DNA from: an archaeon BMS3Abin17
Lineage (GTDB): Archaea; Nanobdellota; Nanobdellia; Pacearchaeales; GW2011-AR1
DNA length: 49,269 nucleotides
NCBI GenBank assembly: GCA_002897655.1
Contig: BDTJ01000033.1
Span: forward strand, 1 to 49,269
Direction: 5' to 3'
Made by a program: the position numbers and the translations under genes. Every line of letters begins with the position of its first letter. Within the stretch, counting starts at the first letter, position 1. Of this stretch, positions 28,242 to 38,940 are shown one piece after another. The notes under the pieces were generated by a model that worked only from the letters and a program-made list of their open reading frames with translations, did no database searches and was not told the DNA's origin.

Positions 28242-28424
28242 ATGGTAAAAGAGGAGATTTTATTTAAAAAAGGGGTAAGGGTTCAGGGGTTAAACAGGAT
28301 AGCTATTCCTAAAGAGCTTCTGGAGAATCTTGAGATGGAAGAAGGGGATAAAATTGTTATTTATTACAATGCAAAAAATTCCAGTATAAATATCAAAAAA
28401 GAAAAGGAGAAGAAAGATGAATAA
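28242..28424 (+). CDS. AbrB-family regulator (60 aa)
   Basis: RVQGLNRIAIPKELLENLEMEEGDKIVIYY; overlaps next gene by 8 nt. Confidence 0.8.
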   Translation: MVKEEILFKKGVRVQGLNRIAIPKELLENLEMEEGDKIVIYYNAKNSSINIKKEKEKKDE

Positions 28425-31400
28425 TAAAGGTTTGATTAAAAGAGGAATTGTAGGAAGTTTTTTGATTATTTTTATTTTTATTTTATTAATTGTAATCCTT
28501 TCAATTTCTTCTTCTGCAATAATTCAGAAAGAGACTTACATCTTAGGAGAAAAAGTAAAAATTAACTTGGGGAATATCAAGGATTATCAGCTAAAGATAA
28601 AAACTCCTTCAAATAGTTATGTTGTAAAGGGAGATAATGAGGTATTTATTTTTAAGCCAGATGAAGCTGGAAAATATGTCCTGAGTTTGCACTATCAGGA
28701 AAAACTAGAAACTTACGAGTTTGAGGTTATTAGTGAAGAAAAACAACCAGAAATAAAATCAACTCAGGAGATAATTGAGGGGGTTGATGGGGAGATAATT
28801 GAGGAAGATGTTAATGCAAAAGAGTTAGATAATGAAACTGTTAGTTATGATGAACCTCTTGGTGAGGGTGTTATAGATAATCCTGAAGAACAGCAGATTA
28901 CAATAAACAAGCCAGTCAGATGGAACATACACAAAACTCTTCCGGAAAATATAGAAAAAATAAGAATCAGGATTCCATCACAAGCAGAAAACATCTCAGT
29001 AAATAAAATAACCCCTGCAGGAAAACAAAATTTAGATGTTAAGATAGACAAAAACACTTTAACAAACACTTTAACAAGAATAAAAACTTTAAATAAAAAT
29101 CAGGGTGAGAAGACAATAACCTTGGATAATGTAAACGGTGAGATTGAACTTGAATATTATACAGAAGCCCCAACAACAAAGGAAAAAGATTTATCAGAAA
29201 GTAAAAAGCAAGTCAAAGTCTCAAGTCCAGATGGTCTTCATTATGAAAATGTTTTATCTTACACCTCAATTCTGGAATTCACTTCTGATAAAAATTTAAT
29301 AAAAGTTTACTGGAAAGAAGAAAATAAATACCTAAATTTCGAAGCTTTTGACAAAGATGGAAATGGTTTGCTTGATTATGTTGAGTGGATTGTTCCGCAT
29401 CTGTCAGAGCAGACTTTTGAAATCTCTATAGAAATCTTAAATGTTCAGAGCTATCCGGTTGTTGGAGGAAACTGGGAAGTTAAGTTTAATACACTGGGAA
29501 AAGCAGACCTGAAAATTTCAGGAATTAATGGAACAGTGTTTGGAAAGGATTTAGAATTTTTAGAGATAAAGTGCGGTGATACAGCACTGGATTACGAATG
29601 GAAAAATAATGATATTTTTATTAAGAATTATGAGTGTGAAGAAGAAGGAACAGAGGTCAGCAAGGTTTTAACTCCTGGAAAACATACACTTGAGTTTAGT
29701 TTTGGTGATAATAAGGCTTATGCTTATAATCAGGCTGGTTATTTTCAGATAGAGTGGAATAATTTAACTGTTTCCTGTGAAAACTGGGTATCAGTCAATT
29801 TTAAACAACCATATGAAAGCCCTATTGTTGTCGCAACCCCTGAATATACCTCAACATCAACTGATTTTGGCATTAGTTCCTGGGTGAGAAATGTCAATAC
29901 TACTGGTTTTGAATTAAGAGCCTCTAATCAGGGACTTAATTGCACTGATAATATTAGTATGAATTATATTGTAATGGAAGAAGGTAATTGGACTCTTCCT
30001 GGTTCAGGGATAAAAGTTGAAGCTGGAAAATTCAATACAACAAAATATGGTTATCAGGGAGCTGGTAATTGGGATTGCCCTGCTAATGGGGAGAGAATAG
30101 TATTTAACCATACCTTTGATGATTCAAACCCTTTAGTCATCTCTGTTAGGGCAACAGATTCTAATTCAGGAATATGGGCAGCCACTTTTCAACACGGACC
30201 AACTTATAATTCAGATGTAAATTCCACTGAGATGTGTACTGGTCTCAGTAGAAGCAGGGCAGGTACAACTACATTTACCAACCAGGAGACTATACATTAT
30301 ATTGTTGCTGATACTGGCACTGGAAATATAAGCAATGTAAGTTTTGAGATTAACTGGTGGGTACATGATACCGGGCCTAGCGGGGATCTTTGGATTAATG
30401 GATATCCTGATGGAAGGCCTTTTATTCAATCCTGGAGCAGTTCCTGGAGTTCTGCTCCACAGGTAATTGCTGTCGGGCAAACAGGAGTATGGGGAAGTGA
30501 CGGAGGATGGCCTGTTTTATATGACCATAATATAACTTATATAAGAATTTTTACAGATGAATCAAATGAGAGGGCTCATGGTGGTTCTGAATCTGGAGGA
30601 GGATGGGCATTTGAAAGTTCTGGAAGTTCCACTCCAAGCCCGGTTATCTCTAATGTAAATGCAACAGGCATATCTGATTCTTCTGCAACAATAATCTGGA
30701 ATACAGATATTAACTCTAACTCTTCAGTTAATTATGGGACAACACTCTCTTTAGGAAGTTCAAATAAAAACTCAGATTTAGTTTTAAATCACTCCATACT
30801 TCTCTCAGGATTAAATGCAAACACCTTTTATTATTATAATGTTACTTCTTGTTCTGCTTCTGGAGTCTGCAGCACAGAAGGTTATGATAATTTTACAACA
30901 ATAACAGGAACCCCCCCTGTAATTTTTAACATAACTCCGGCAAACAATTCAATTATTCCTAATCCGGTAACTCTCTCAGCCTCAACAAGCGAGAATGCTG
31001 ATTGTGAGTACAGCACAAATTCAAATTTTACCTATGGAACAGGAACAGATTTTACAGCAGGCCAGGGAACATCATTCCACTCAACCTCTCTTGGTTCACT
31101 AAGTTCAGGAACCTACACCTATTACATAAAATGTGAAGACCTGTCTGCTAATGCAAATGATGATTCAAACCAGGGCTCAACAATATTCACAGTAGATGAA
31201 ATTTCCCCAGAAATTACACTTCATTATCCAATAGCTGGAGAAATTGATTATCTTTCTCCTACAGTATTTAACTGGACAACTACAGATAATTTTGATACAA
31301 TCTTAAGCTGTAATTTGTATCTTGATGATAGTTTGCAGGAAAGCACTATTACTTCTTCTAATGGCTCTGTTACAAATACTTCAGCAACTGCTGGTTTTGG

Positions 31401-34400
31401 AGCCCATAACTGGACATTAAACTGTTCTGATGATAGTAATAATACTAATTCAGAGACGAGCTGGTTTTACTTTGGACAGCAAACACAATCATCTAAAATA
31501 GGTGAAGTGGGCAGAGTAGAAATAAATGCTTCAGACTGGACATTAGTAACACTCACAAATACTTTCATAACACCAGTCATTGTAACAGGATATGAATTTC
31601 CATTTAACAATACTGTTCCCCCTGTGTCTGTAAGGATGAGAAATGCAGGTTCATCAAGCTTTGAGATAATTTTACAACTGGCAAATTCAACAGCTTCACC
31701 AGATGATGTTGGAAATCTTAATGTAACTTATTTAGCAGTTGAACAGGGATATCATTATATGGATGATGGAACAAAAATTGAAGCATATCGTTATGATACT
31801 GGCACAGTTTCCAGCAGTGGAAACGGATGGAACAGTGCAGACAGCAAGTCATACAACCATACTTATTCAACAGCACCAGTGGTCTTCCATCAGGTAATGA
31901 CTTACACTGATGCAAACTGGATTACAACATTTGCTTCAGCAGACGGAGATGCAGCAAATCCTCCAACAACAACAGGATTTCAAGTTAGCTTAAATGGAGC
32001 AGAATTTACAAATAGTCATGGAACAGAAACAATTGGATATGTTGTGATAGAAATAAATAACGGGATAAATGACCTCTTATTATATGAAAGCAACATATCA
32101 GGAGATATTGTAGAAGGGGTAGACACGGATCCTTCATGCGGAAGTTATAATATTAATCTTGATAATTCTTATTCTTCTTCACCAATAGCCCTTAGTTCAG
32201 TTCAGAGCATGGACGGGTCAAATGGAGGATGGTCACATATATGTTCAATCAGCACAACACAAGTAAGCATGAGGATAGAAGAAGACCAGTTTAGCGATGA
32301 TGAAAGAACCCATATCACAGAAGATGTCTCAATATTTGTATTTGAATCTGCAGGAACAATTTATAGCAATACTACTATTGAAATCCCTCAAATTTATGAT
32401 GTAAATGCAACAGGCATATCTGATTCTTCTGCAACAATTGAATGGAACACAAATATAACCTCAAATTCAACAGTATATTACGGGCTTGCAAATACTTCTT
32501 ATTTTATGGAGGGCAGTTTATTGTTTGTTTTAAATCATTCAATCCAGATAACTTCTTTATCAGAAAGTACAACTTATTTTTACATTGTGGAGTCATGCAG
32601 TGAAACCAGCGGGACATGCAATTTTTCAGGAACATTTAATTTTACAACAATAACAGGAACCCCTCCTGTAATCTTTAACATAACTCCGGCAAACAATTCA
32701 ATTGTTTCTAACCCGGTAACTCTCTCAGCTTCGACAAGCGAGGATGCTGATTGCGAATACAACACAAATTCAAATTTTACCTATGGAACAGGAACAGACT
32801 TTACAGCAGGCCAGGGAACATCATTCCACTCAACCTCTCTTGGTTCACTAAGTTCAGGAACCTACACCTATTACATAAAATGTGAAGACCTGTCTGCTAA
32901 TGCAAATGATGATTCAAACCAGGGCTCAACAATATTCACAGTAGATGAAATTTCCCCAGAAATTACACTTCATTATCCAAATGAGGGTGATAGTCTTTTG
33001 AATAACGTGCCTTTTAACTGGACAACTACAGATAATATTGATTCTGTTCTTCTATGTAATCTCACAATTAATTCTGTTGTTTATCAGTCAGATATTAACT
33101 CTACAAACGGAACAGTAACAAACACAACACAAATTTTGCCTGATGGATTGCATTTATGGAATATTACATGCATAGATGATGCAGGAAATACAAATACAAG
33201 CGAGACAAGAAGCTTTACAATTGGAGCATATATTATTACAAATGTAACAACAGATAAAAGCCAGTATTATCAGGGAGATTTAGCAAACATCACAATAAAT
33301 GCAACAGACCTTACATCTCTTCCCTTAGAGACAAATCTTACAACAGATATTGTGCTTGGAGTGTCTATTGATAATAGTACAATTTGGTGGAATTCTTCCT
33401 GGCAATATAGAACCTCACACAGAGTCAAGGAAAATTCTGGTTCAGATTTAACAAATTATCAAATTAATATTACTCTGGACACTCAAAATTTAATCAGTCA
33501 GGGTTATATGAATTCTGATTGCAGTGATTTAAGATTAGCAGACAGCTCATTAAGATTGCTTAATTTTTATATACAAAACTCCAGTTATGATGGGTGCAAC
33601 ACCTCAATTACAAAGATATGGGTTCAATTAAAATCCTTGAAAGCAAATGAATCAACTTTAATCTATACATATTCTGGCAACAATTCAGCAGGCTCTTTAA
33701 GCAGCGAGTTTTTGACATTTAATTATCCTTCTTTTCAGAATTTATATTATGTTGTTTCAAATGATATCACAAATGTTGATGTGATAAGTTTTGTTGATGG
33801 AAATAATGTAAGCAACGGAACATCATATGTTTCATTAGACAGGGGGGATTTAACAAGCTTCAGTGCCAATCAATCAACAATCATTAGTTCAACAGGGCCA
33901 ATATTTGCAGCAGGTGATGCCAACTCTGTTGATGCTCTTGCGCCAATCTCTTTTGCAGGAACAGAGTTTGTCTATGCAGTAAACAGGTATAATGATGTCT
34001 GGCATGTATATAGCCCATTTGAGAATGCAACTGTCTGTGTTTATGATGGAGAGGATGGAAGCGGCTGGACTCTGATTAATTCTTGTTTTACAGTAAATAA
34101 AAATTCAGCAACAACAGTAACAAGAAATGTCGGAGGCACTTCAAGTACAGTTGACTCTGCAAATACTGATACAGCAATGATTAATTCCACTGCCCCTGTT
34201 TTAATTACTCATGATACAGACTCAGATACAGACTCTTTTGTCCTGTATCCTGCTTCAAATGATTGGTGGGGAGTTCCAAGCACAAGAATGACAATAGGTA
34301 TTCTTGAGGACAGCACATTAATTCAGGTATATTACAGTAATGGATCAAATATTAATTATTCAGGAAATCACGGGCAGGATATTTATCTGGACACATTTTC

Positions 34401-37400
34401 TACAGGGGGGCTGGATTCTGCAGTGCATATTATCTCAGATAAGCCAATTGGTGTTGCTCAGGAAGCAGACCAGGATGGGACAGAGATGACAACATTCTTG
34501 CCAGAACATGAATTAGACACAGAATACTTTATCCCTCAAACAGCTTCTTATATTGCAGTCTCTGCAACATTTCCAGACACAAATTGCACTCTCTATAATG
34601 ATGCAGGAACAATTTTATCCTCTTCATTAACAGGAAGCAATCAAAGGCCATATCCAAATAAATGGTATTACGGACCAGACCAGTCAAGCAGCAATATTCC
34701 TGCAGGCTCAAGATTAAAGTGCGACCAGCCAGTTTATGCATATTACGAACAGTTTGGAGATGGTGGAGATGACGATGAGCACAATGTTTGGAGTATAAAA
34801 TCTTCCAGAAAATTCACAAATAATCCTCCAACCATAACAGAAACAGGAACACAAGAGCAATTCATAATAAGAGACATAAATGAAACTAATTCAAATGGCT
34901 TATACAGTTTTATATTTAATACAACTTCACAAATAATTGGGAATTACACTGCAATTAGCTTAACTTCAAAGCAAGGGTATAATAACGGAACAGGACAGGC
35001 ACAATTTGAAATTTTGACTCCTCTTGTACAAACAGCTCCAAATGTGACTCTCACAAACCCACCAAACAATACATTTCAAAATACATCAGCAATTATCTTA
35101 TATTATAATGCGACAGATATAAACAATAACATAGCAAATTCCACACTGATTTTAAACAGCCAGAGAAACACTACAAATCAGTCTGCTATTATTAACGGGC
35201 AGATAAATAATTTCACAATAACTCTCTCAGACGGAATTTACACATGGACAGTGAATGCAACAGATGCAACAAATTTAGAAGGAACAGATAACAGCACAAG
35301 AACCTTCACAATAGATACTCAAGCCCCGAGCATTGCATTGCATAATCCATTAGCTAATGAATCTTTTTCACAAGGGATAATAATATTTAATTTCACTGTA
35401 ACAGACAATACTGATACTGCAATGGTGTGTGATTTGATAGTGGACAGCACTGTTGAAGAAGATGATTTTAATGCTCAAAATAACACCCCTGTTAATTTCA
35501 CAAAGTCTTTTGGTGCAGGAACACACTTATGGAATGTTACTTGCTTGGATAATGCCGGCAATCTTGGGATAAGCCAGACAAGAAATTTCACTGTAACAGA
35601 AGAGCCTCCAACAGTTGAGTTAATTACAGGAAATGACACTTTTACAAATCTCACAACAATCACTCTTGTTTATAATGCAACAGACAATAACGGGTTTACT
35701 GAATCAAGATTAATATTAAACAGCATTGTAAATCAAACAAACCAGACAGAGATATTAAACGGGCAGTATAATAATTTTACTTTAACTGGTCTTTCTGATG
35801 GTATTTACACATGGACAGTTAATGTAACAGATACTGCAGGATTAAATGCAACTGCAATTCCAGAGAGAACCTTCACAGTAGACATCCAGCTTCCAGAGAT
35901 AAATCTTAACTTGCCTGCAGATAATTCTTTCTCAAACTCTTCGTCACTGAGTTTTAATTTTACAGCAGCAGATAATTTAGACTCTTCATTAACCTGCAGT
36001 CTGGCAGTTGGAGAAATTCAGGATAACAATTTCCAGGCAATTAACGGAACCCTGACAAACAGGGTTATTAATGGCTTGACTGATGGACTAAAGACATGGA
36101 ATGTTTCTTGTGTGGACAATGCAGGAAATTATAATATAAGTGAGAACCGTGCAGTAAACATAACAGAATATCCTGCAATACAGTTAAATACAGCAAACAG
36201 CTCATTTTTTAATACCTCTTCATTTAATCTTTCTTACACTCCCTCAGATAATACTAATTTAAGCAATTGTAGTTTATATGTTGATGATATTTTTAATCAA
36301 TCAAATTCCAGCCAGATAAATAACGGACAGCAGAATAATTTCTCTGTTTCAGGGATAAGTGAAGGCTCTCATAATTGGAGTGTTGTTTGCATGGATTATG
36401 CAAATCTTCAAAACCAGTCAGAAACAAGAATATTCACTGTTGATTTGGATGGATTAACAGTAGAGTTATTTGCTCCTGCTTCAGGAGCAATGATTTTTTC
36501 AGACACAGTTGAATTTAATTATACTGCTACTGACAATATTGACCCTGTTTTAGATTGTAATATAACTATAAATGGTGTTGTAGAGGACAGTTATAGCGCG
36601 CCAAATGGAACCCTGGTTTCAAGGCAGGTTACTTCTTCACAAGGAGGATTTAAATTATGGAATGTTACATGTATTGATGACTCATCAAATACTCAGACAA
36701 GCGAGACAAGAAACTTCACTCTCGCATTTGCACCAATTGTAACACTAAACAACCCGCCAAATAATAGTTTTTATAATTCATCCAGTATTACTCTTTTCTA
36801 TGAAGTTACAGATGATAATAACAATCTTGCAAATTCTACACTGATTTTAAATGGCCAGAGAAATATTACAAACCAGTCTGCAATTTTAAATGAGCAGGTT
36901 AATAATTTAACAGCTAGTTTGCCTGATGGAGTTTATATCTGGACAGTGAATGTAACAGATACAACAAATTTAGAAGGAACAGATAACAGCACAAGAACTT
37001 TCACAATAGATACCCAGCCACCAATAATAAATCTAAGCCAGCCGGAAAATAACAGTATTGTAACCTGGAATAATTTTAGTTATAATTTTACAGTTATTGA
37101 TGCCCTGGATGATGTTCTTTTGTGTGATATATATGTAAATGGAGCTTTAAATCATACTGTGAATGCAACAAATGGCACAGAAACTCTTGTAAGCAGTGTT
37201 CTTCCTGATGGAGGATATTTATGGAATGTATCTTGTTCAGATAATGCAAATAATACAGGATTTAGCACAGCCTTTAATTTCACAATGGAGGCTCCTCCGA
37301 ATGTTAGCTTGGTTACACCTGAAAATGAGCACTTTTCAAATACTTCCACAATTTCATTCACATATTTTGTGGACGACCCTATTGGAATAACAAACTGCTC

Positions 37401-38787
37401 TATATATATTGATGATGTTTTAAATGATTATACTGAAGAACCTTCAATTGGGTCGCAAAACACATTTATCATCAACAGCATCTCAGATGGCTATCACAAC
37501 TGGACAGTGGAATGCATTGATTCTCCGCCTGATTTAAACTCATTCAGGTCAGCAGTCAGGAATTTTACAGTCGATACAATTTTTCCAACAGTAACACTAA
37601 ATTCTCCAGAAGACAATTTAAACACACTTAAAACAGCAGATTTTAATTTTAGTGTTACAGATAATTTGGATGATATGTTAGATTGTGACCTTTATATTGA
37701 CGGGATTTTAAATATTTCATCAATCAATGTGCCAAATGGGTCTTCATCATCACAGACAATTAATAATCTTGATTTAGGAAGTCACTTATGGAATGTTTCT
37801 TGTGTGGATAATACAAACAATACAAACTGGTCAGAAACACGAACATTTAATGTTACACTGGCAGATTTAATGGTTAATACAACTTCCATAATCTTCAATA
37901 ATTCCAATCCAGTGGAAAATGAAACTATAATGATTAATGCAACAATTTATAATTTAATAAATGTCACAGTCCCAAATATAAATGTTAGTTTTTATGATGG
38001 CGACCCTGACATTTCAGGAATTCAGATAGGAGCAAATCAATTGATTTCTTCAATAAGTCCATTAGGACAGCAGATAGTTAACACCACATGGAATACTGAC
38101 CTGGCAACCTCTCAAATATTTGTAATTGTTGACCCTCCATATGCAACTAATGGAAGTATAGAGGAATGGAATGAAACAAACAATAAAGCAAATAAGTCAG
38201 TAACAATTGGGGGATGGCATTTTGTTTACGGAGATATAGATGAACAAAGCGAGTTTGAATTAGCAGAATCCTTGAGTAATAGAGTTATAAGATGGAATAC
38301 TACAAATTTTGATTCAGGAAATATCTATGTAGTTGATTCAGAATCATCAATTCTGTGGACTAATCTGCAGTCTATTGGAAGAAATACAACAGGACAGGCA
38401 ACATCCAATGATTTTTCTGATATTGATTTCTTATTAAACATGACTAACTTTGAGGATTCTGTTTCTAATCTTTACCTCAATAGTTCAGGAGATGTAATTA
38501 ATAAAACCTCTTTTATAGTGTTTAATAAACTGATTAATAATGTTCCTGTAGCAAATTCCACTAATAATACAAACTTTATGACCGGAATCTTCTGGGATAC
38601 CAGTGATGATTCAGATGGGGAGTATGACATTTCTGATGTTGAGGATATCATATTTGCAACACAAATAAACAAAGATGCACTGGGAGCATACGGAGTATAT
38701 GATTACGAGATAAGAATCCCTGCAAACTTAAGAGAATATATTGACATAGATTCGAGAAAAGCTGTATTTTATGCTGAACTTAATTAG
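28417..38787 (+). CDS. giant secreted multi-domain surface protein (3456 aa)
   Basis: N-terminal TM/signal; DKDGNGLLDYVEWIVPHL Ca-site; two H-type-lectin-like regions; DUF2341-like and IgGFc-binding-like regions; many Cys-paired Ig-like repeats; CARDB-like; shared C-terminal module. Confidence 0.9.
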   Translation: MNNKGLIKRGIVGSFLIIFIFILLIVILSISSSAIIQKETYILGEKVKINLGNIKDYQLKIKTPSNSYVVKGDNEVFIFKPDEAGKYVLSLHYQEKLETYEFEVISEEKQPEIKSTQEIIEGVDGEIIEEDVNAKELDNETVSYDEPLGEGVIDNPEEQQITINKPVRWNIHKTLPENIEKIRIRIPSQAENISVNKITPAGKQNLDVKIDKNTLTNTLTRIKTLNKNQGEKTITLDNVNGEIELEYYTEAPTTKEKDLSESKKQVKVSSPDGLHYENVLSYTSILEFTSDKNLIKVYWKEENKYLNFEAFDKDGNGLLDYVEWIVPHLSEQTFEISIEILNVQSYPVVGGNWEVKFNTLGKADLKISGINGTVFGKDLEFLEIKCGDTALDYEWKNNDIFIKNYECEEEGTEVSKVLTPGKHTLEFSFGDNKAYAYNQAGYFQIEWNNLTVSCENWVSVNFKQPYESPIVVATPEYTSTSTDFGISSWVRNVNTTGFELRASNQGLNCTDNISMNYIVMEEGNWTLPGSGIKVEAGKFNTTKYGYQGAGNWDCPANGERIVFNHTFDDSNPLVISVRATDSNSGIWAATFQHGPTYNSDVNSTEMCTGLSRSRAGTTTFTNQETIHYIVADTGTGNISNVSFEINWWVHDTGPSGDLWINGYPDGRPFIQSWSSSWSSAPQVIAVGQTGVWGSDGGWPVLYDHNITYIRIFTDESNERAHGGSESGGGWAFESSGSSTPSPVISNVNATGISDSSATIIWNTDINSNSSVNYGTTLSLGSSNKNSDLVLNHSILLSGLNANTFYYYNVTSCSASGVCSTEGYDNFTTITGTPPVIFNITPANNSIIPNPVTLSASTSENADCEYSTNSNFTYGTGTDFTAGQGTSFHSTSLGSLSSGTYTYYIKCEDLSANANDDSNQGSTIFTVDEISPEITLHYPIAGEIDYLSPTVFNWTTTDNFDTILSCNLYLDDSLQESTITSSNGSVTNTSATAGFGAHNWTLNCSDDSNNTNSETSWFYFGQQTQSSKIGEVGRVEINASDWTLVTLTNTFITPVIVTGYEFPFNNTVPPVSVRMRNAGSSSFEIILQLANSTASPDDVGNLNVTYLAVEQGYHYMDDGTKIEAYRYDTGTVSSSGNGWNSADSKSYNHTYSTAPVVFHQVMTYTDANWITTFASADGDAANPPTTTGFQVSLNGAEFTNSHGTETIGYVVIEINNGINDLLLYESNISGDIVEGVDTDPSCGSYNINLDNSYSSSPIALSSVQSMDGSNGGWSHICSISTTQVSMRIEEDQFSDDERTHITEDVSIFVFESAGTIYSNTTIEIPQIYDVNATGISDSSATIEWNTNITSNSTVYYGLANTSYFMEGSLLFVLNHSIQITSLSESTTYFYIVESCSETSGTCNFSGTFNFTTITGTPPVIFNITPANNSIVSNPVTLSASTSEDADCEYNTNSNFTYGTGTDFTAGQGTSFHSTSLGSLSSGTYTYYIKCEDLSANANDDSNQGSTIFTVDEISPEITLHYPNEGDSLLNNVPFNWTTTDNIDSVLLCNLTINSVVYQSDINSTNGTVTNTTQILPDGLHLWNITCIDDAGNTNTSETRSFTIGAYIITNVTTDKSQYYQGDLANITINATDLTSLPLETNLTTDIVLGVSIDNSTIWWNSSWQYRTSHRVKENSGSDLTNYQINITLDTQNLISQGYMNSDCSDLRLADSSLRLLNFYIQNSSYDGCNTSITKIWVQLKSLKANESTLIYTYSGNNSAGSLSSEFLTFNYPSFQNLYYVVSNDITNVDVISFVDGNNVSNGTSYVSLDRGDLTSFSANQSTIISSTGPIFAAGDANSVDALAPISFAGTEFVYAVNRYNDVWHVYSPFENATVCVYDGEDGSGWTLINSCFTVNKNSATTVTRNVGGTSSTVDSANTDTAMINSTAPVLITHDTDSDTDSFVLYPASNDWWGVPSTRMTIGILEDSTLIQVYYSNGSNINYSGNHGQDIYLDTFSTGGLDSAVHIISDKPIGVAQEADQDGTEMTTFLPEHELDTEYFIPQTASYIAVSATFPDTNCTLYNDAGTILSSSLTGSNQRPYPNKWYYGPDQSSSNIPAGSRLKCDQPVYAYYEQFGDGGDDDEHNVWSIKSSRKFTNNPPTITETGTQEQFIIRDINETNSNGLYSFIFNTTSQIIGNYTAISLTSKQGYNNGTGQAQFEILTPLVQTAPNVTLTNPPNNTFQNTSAIILYYNATDINNNIANSTLILNSQRNTTNQSAIINGQINNFTITLSDGIYTWTVNATDATNLEGTDNSTRTFTIDTQAPSIALHNPLANESFSQGIIIFNFTVTDNTDTAMVCDLIVDSTVEEDDFNAQNNTPVNFTKSFGAGTHLWNVTCLDNAGNLGISQTRNFTVTEEPPTVELITGNDTFTNLTTITLVYNATDNNGFTESRLILNSIVNQTNQTEILNGQYNNFTLTGLSDGIYTWTVNVTDTAGLNATAIPERTFTVDIQLPEINLNLPADNSFSNSSSLSFNFTAADNLDSSLTCSLAVGEIQDNNFQAINGTLTNRVINGLTDGLKTWNVSCVDNAGNYNISENRAVNITEYPAIQLNTANSSFFNTSSFNLSYTPSDNTNLSNCSLYVDDIFNQSNSSQINNGQQNNFSVSGISEGSHNWSVVCMDYANLQNQSETRIFTVDLDGLTVELFAPASGAMIFSDTVEFNYTATDNIDPVLDCNITINGVVEDSYSAPNGTLVSRQVTSSQGGFKLWNVTCIDDSSNTQTSETRNFTLAFAPIVTLNNPPNNSFYNSSSITLFYEVTDDNNNLANSTLILNGQRNITNQSAILNEQVNNLTASLPDGVYIWTVNVTDTTNLEGTDNSTRTFTIDTQPPIINLSQPENNSIVTWNNFSYNFTVIDALDDVLLCDIYVNGALNHTVNATNGTETLVSSVLPDGGYLWNVSCSDNANNTGFSTAFNFTMEAPPNVSLVTPENEHFSNTSTISFTYFVDDPIGITNCSIYIDDVLNDYTEEPSIGSQNTFIINSISDGYHNWTVECIDSPPDLNSFRSAVRNFTVDTIFPTVTLNSPEDNLNTLKTADFNFSVTDNLDDMLDCDLYIDGILNISSINVPNGSSSSQTINNLDLGSHLWNVSCVDNTNNTNWSETRTFNVTLADLMVNTTSIIFNNSNPVENETIMINATIYNLINVTVPNINVSFYDGDPDISGIQIGANQLISSISPLGQQIVNTTWNTDLATSQIFVIVDPPYATNGSIEEWNETNNKANKSVTIGGWHFVYGDIDEQSEFELAESLSNRVIRWNTTNFDSGNIYVVDSESSILWTNLQSIGRNTTGQATSNDFSDIDFLLNMTNFEDSVSNLYLNSSGDVINKTSFIVFNKLINNVPVANSTNNTNFMTGIFWDTSDDSDGEYDISDVEDIIFATQINKDALGAYGVYDYEIRIPANLREYIDIDSRKAVFYAELN

Positions 38788-38806
38788 TATTATGGGGTTG
38801 TCAAGA

Positions 38807-38914
38807 GGGGGTTTCCGCCTTAGTCCTAACGGACATTTAGCCTTTTTCTACGAAAAAGAAATTTTATAGGGGGGTTTCCTAAGTCCTGCGGACATTTTGT
38901 CTCACTTCGTGAGA
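38807..38914. repeat. cluster of four mini-hairpins and two copies of GGGGGTTTCC..GTCC..GGACATTT
   Basis: GTCC-taac-GGAC; CTTTTTC-tac-GAAAAAG; GTCC-tgc-GGAC; TCTCAC-ttc-GTGAGA. Confidence 0.75.
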
Positions 38915-38940
38915 GAATATTAATAGAACGAGAGGGCATT

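Noticed and set aside
30912-32980. Direct repeats in the giant gene as a mobile element or CRISPR
   Set aside because: In-frame domain duplication within one ORF
30211-38672. Minus-strand ORFs inside the giant surface gene
   Set aside because: Short, antisense to continuous coding repeats, no recognisable domains
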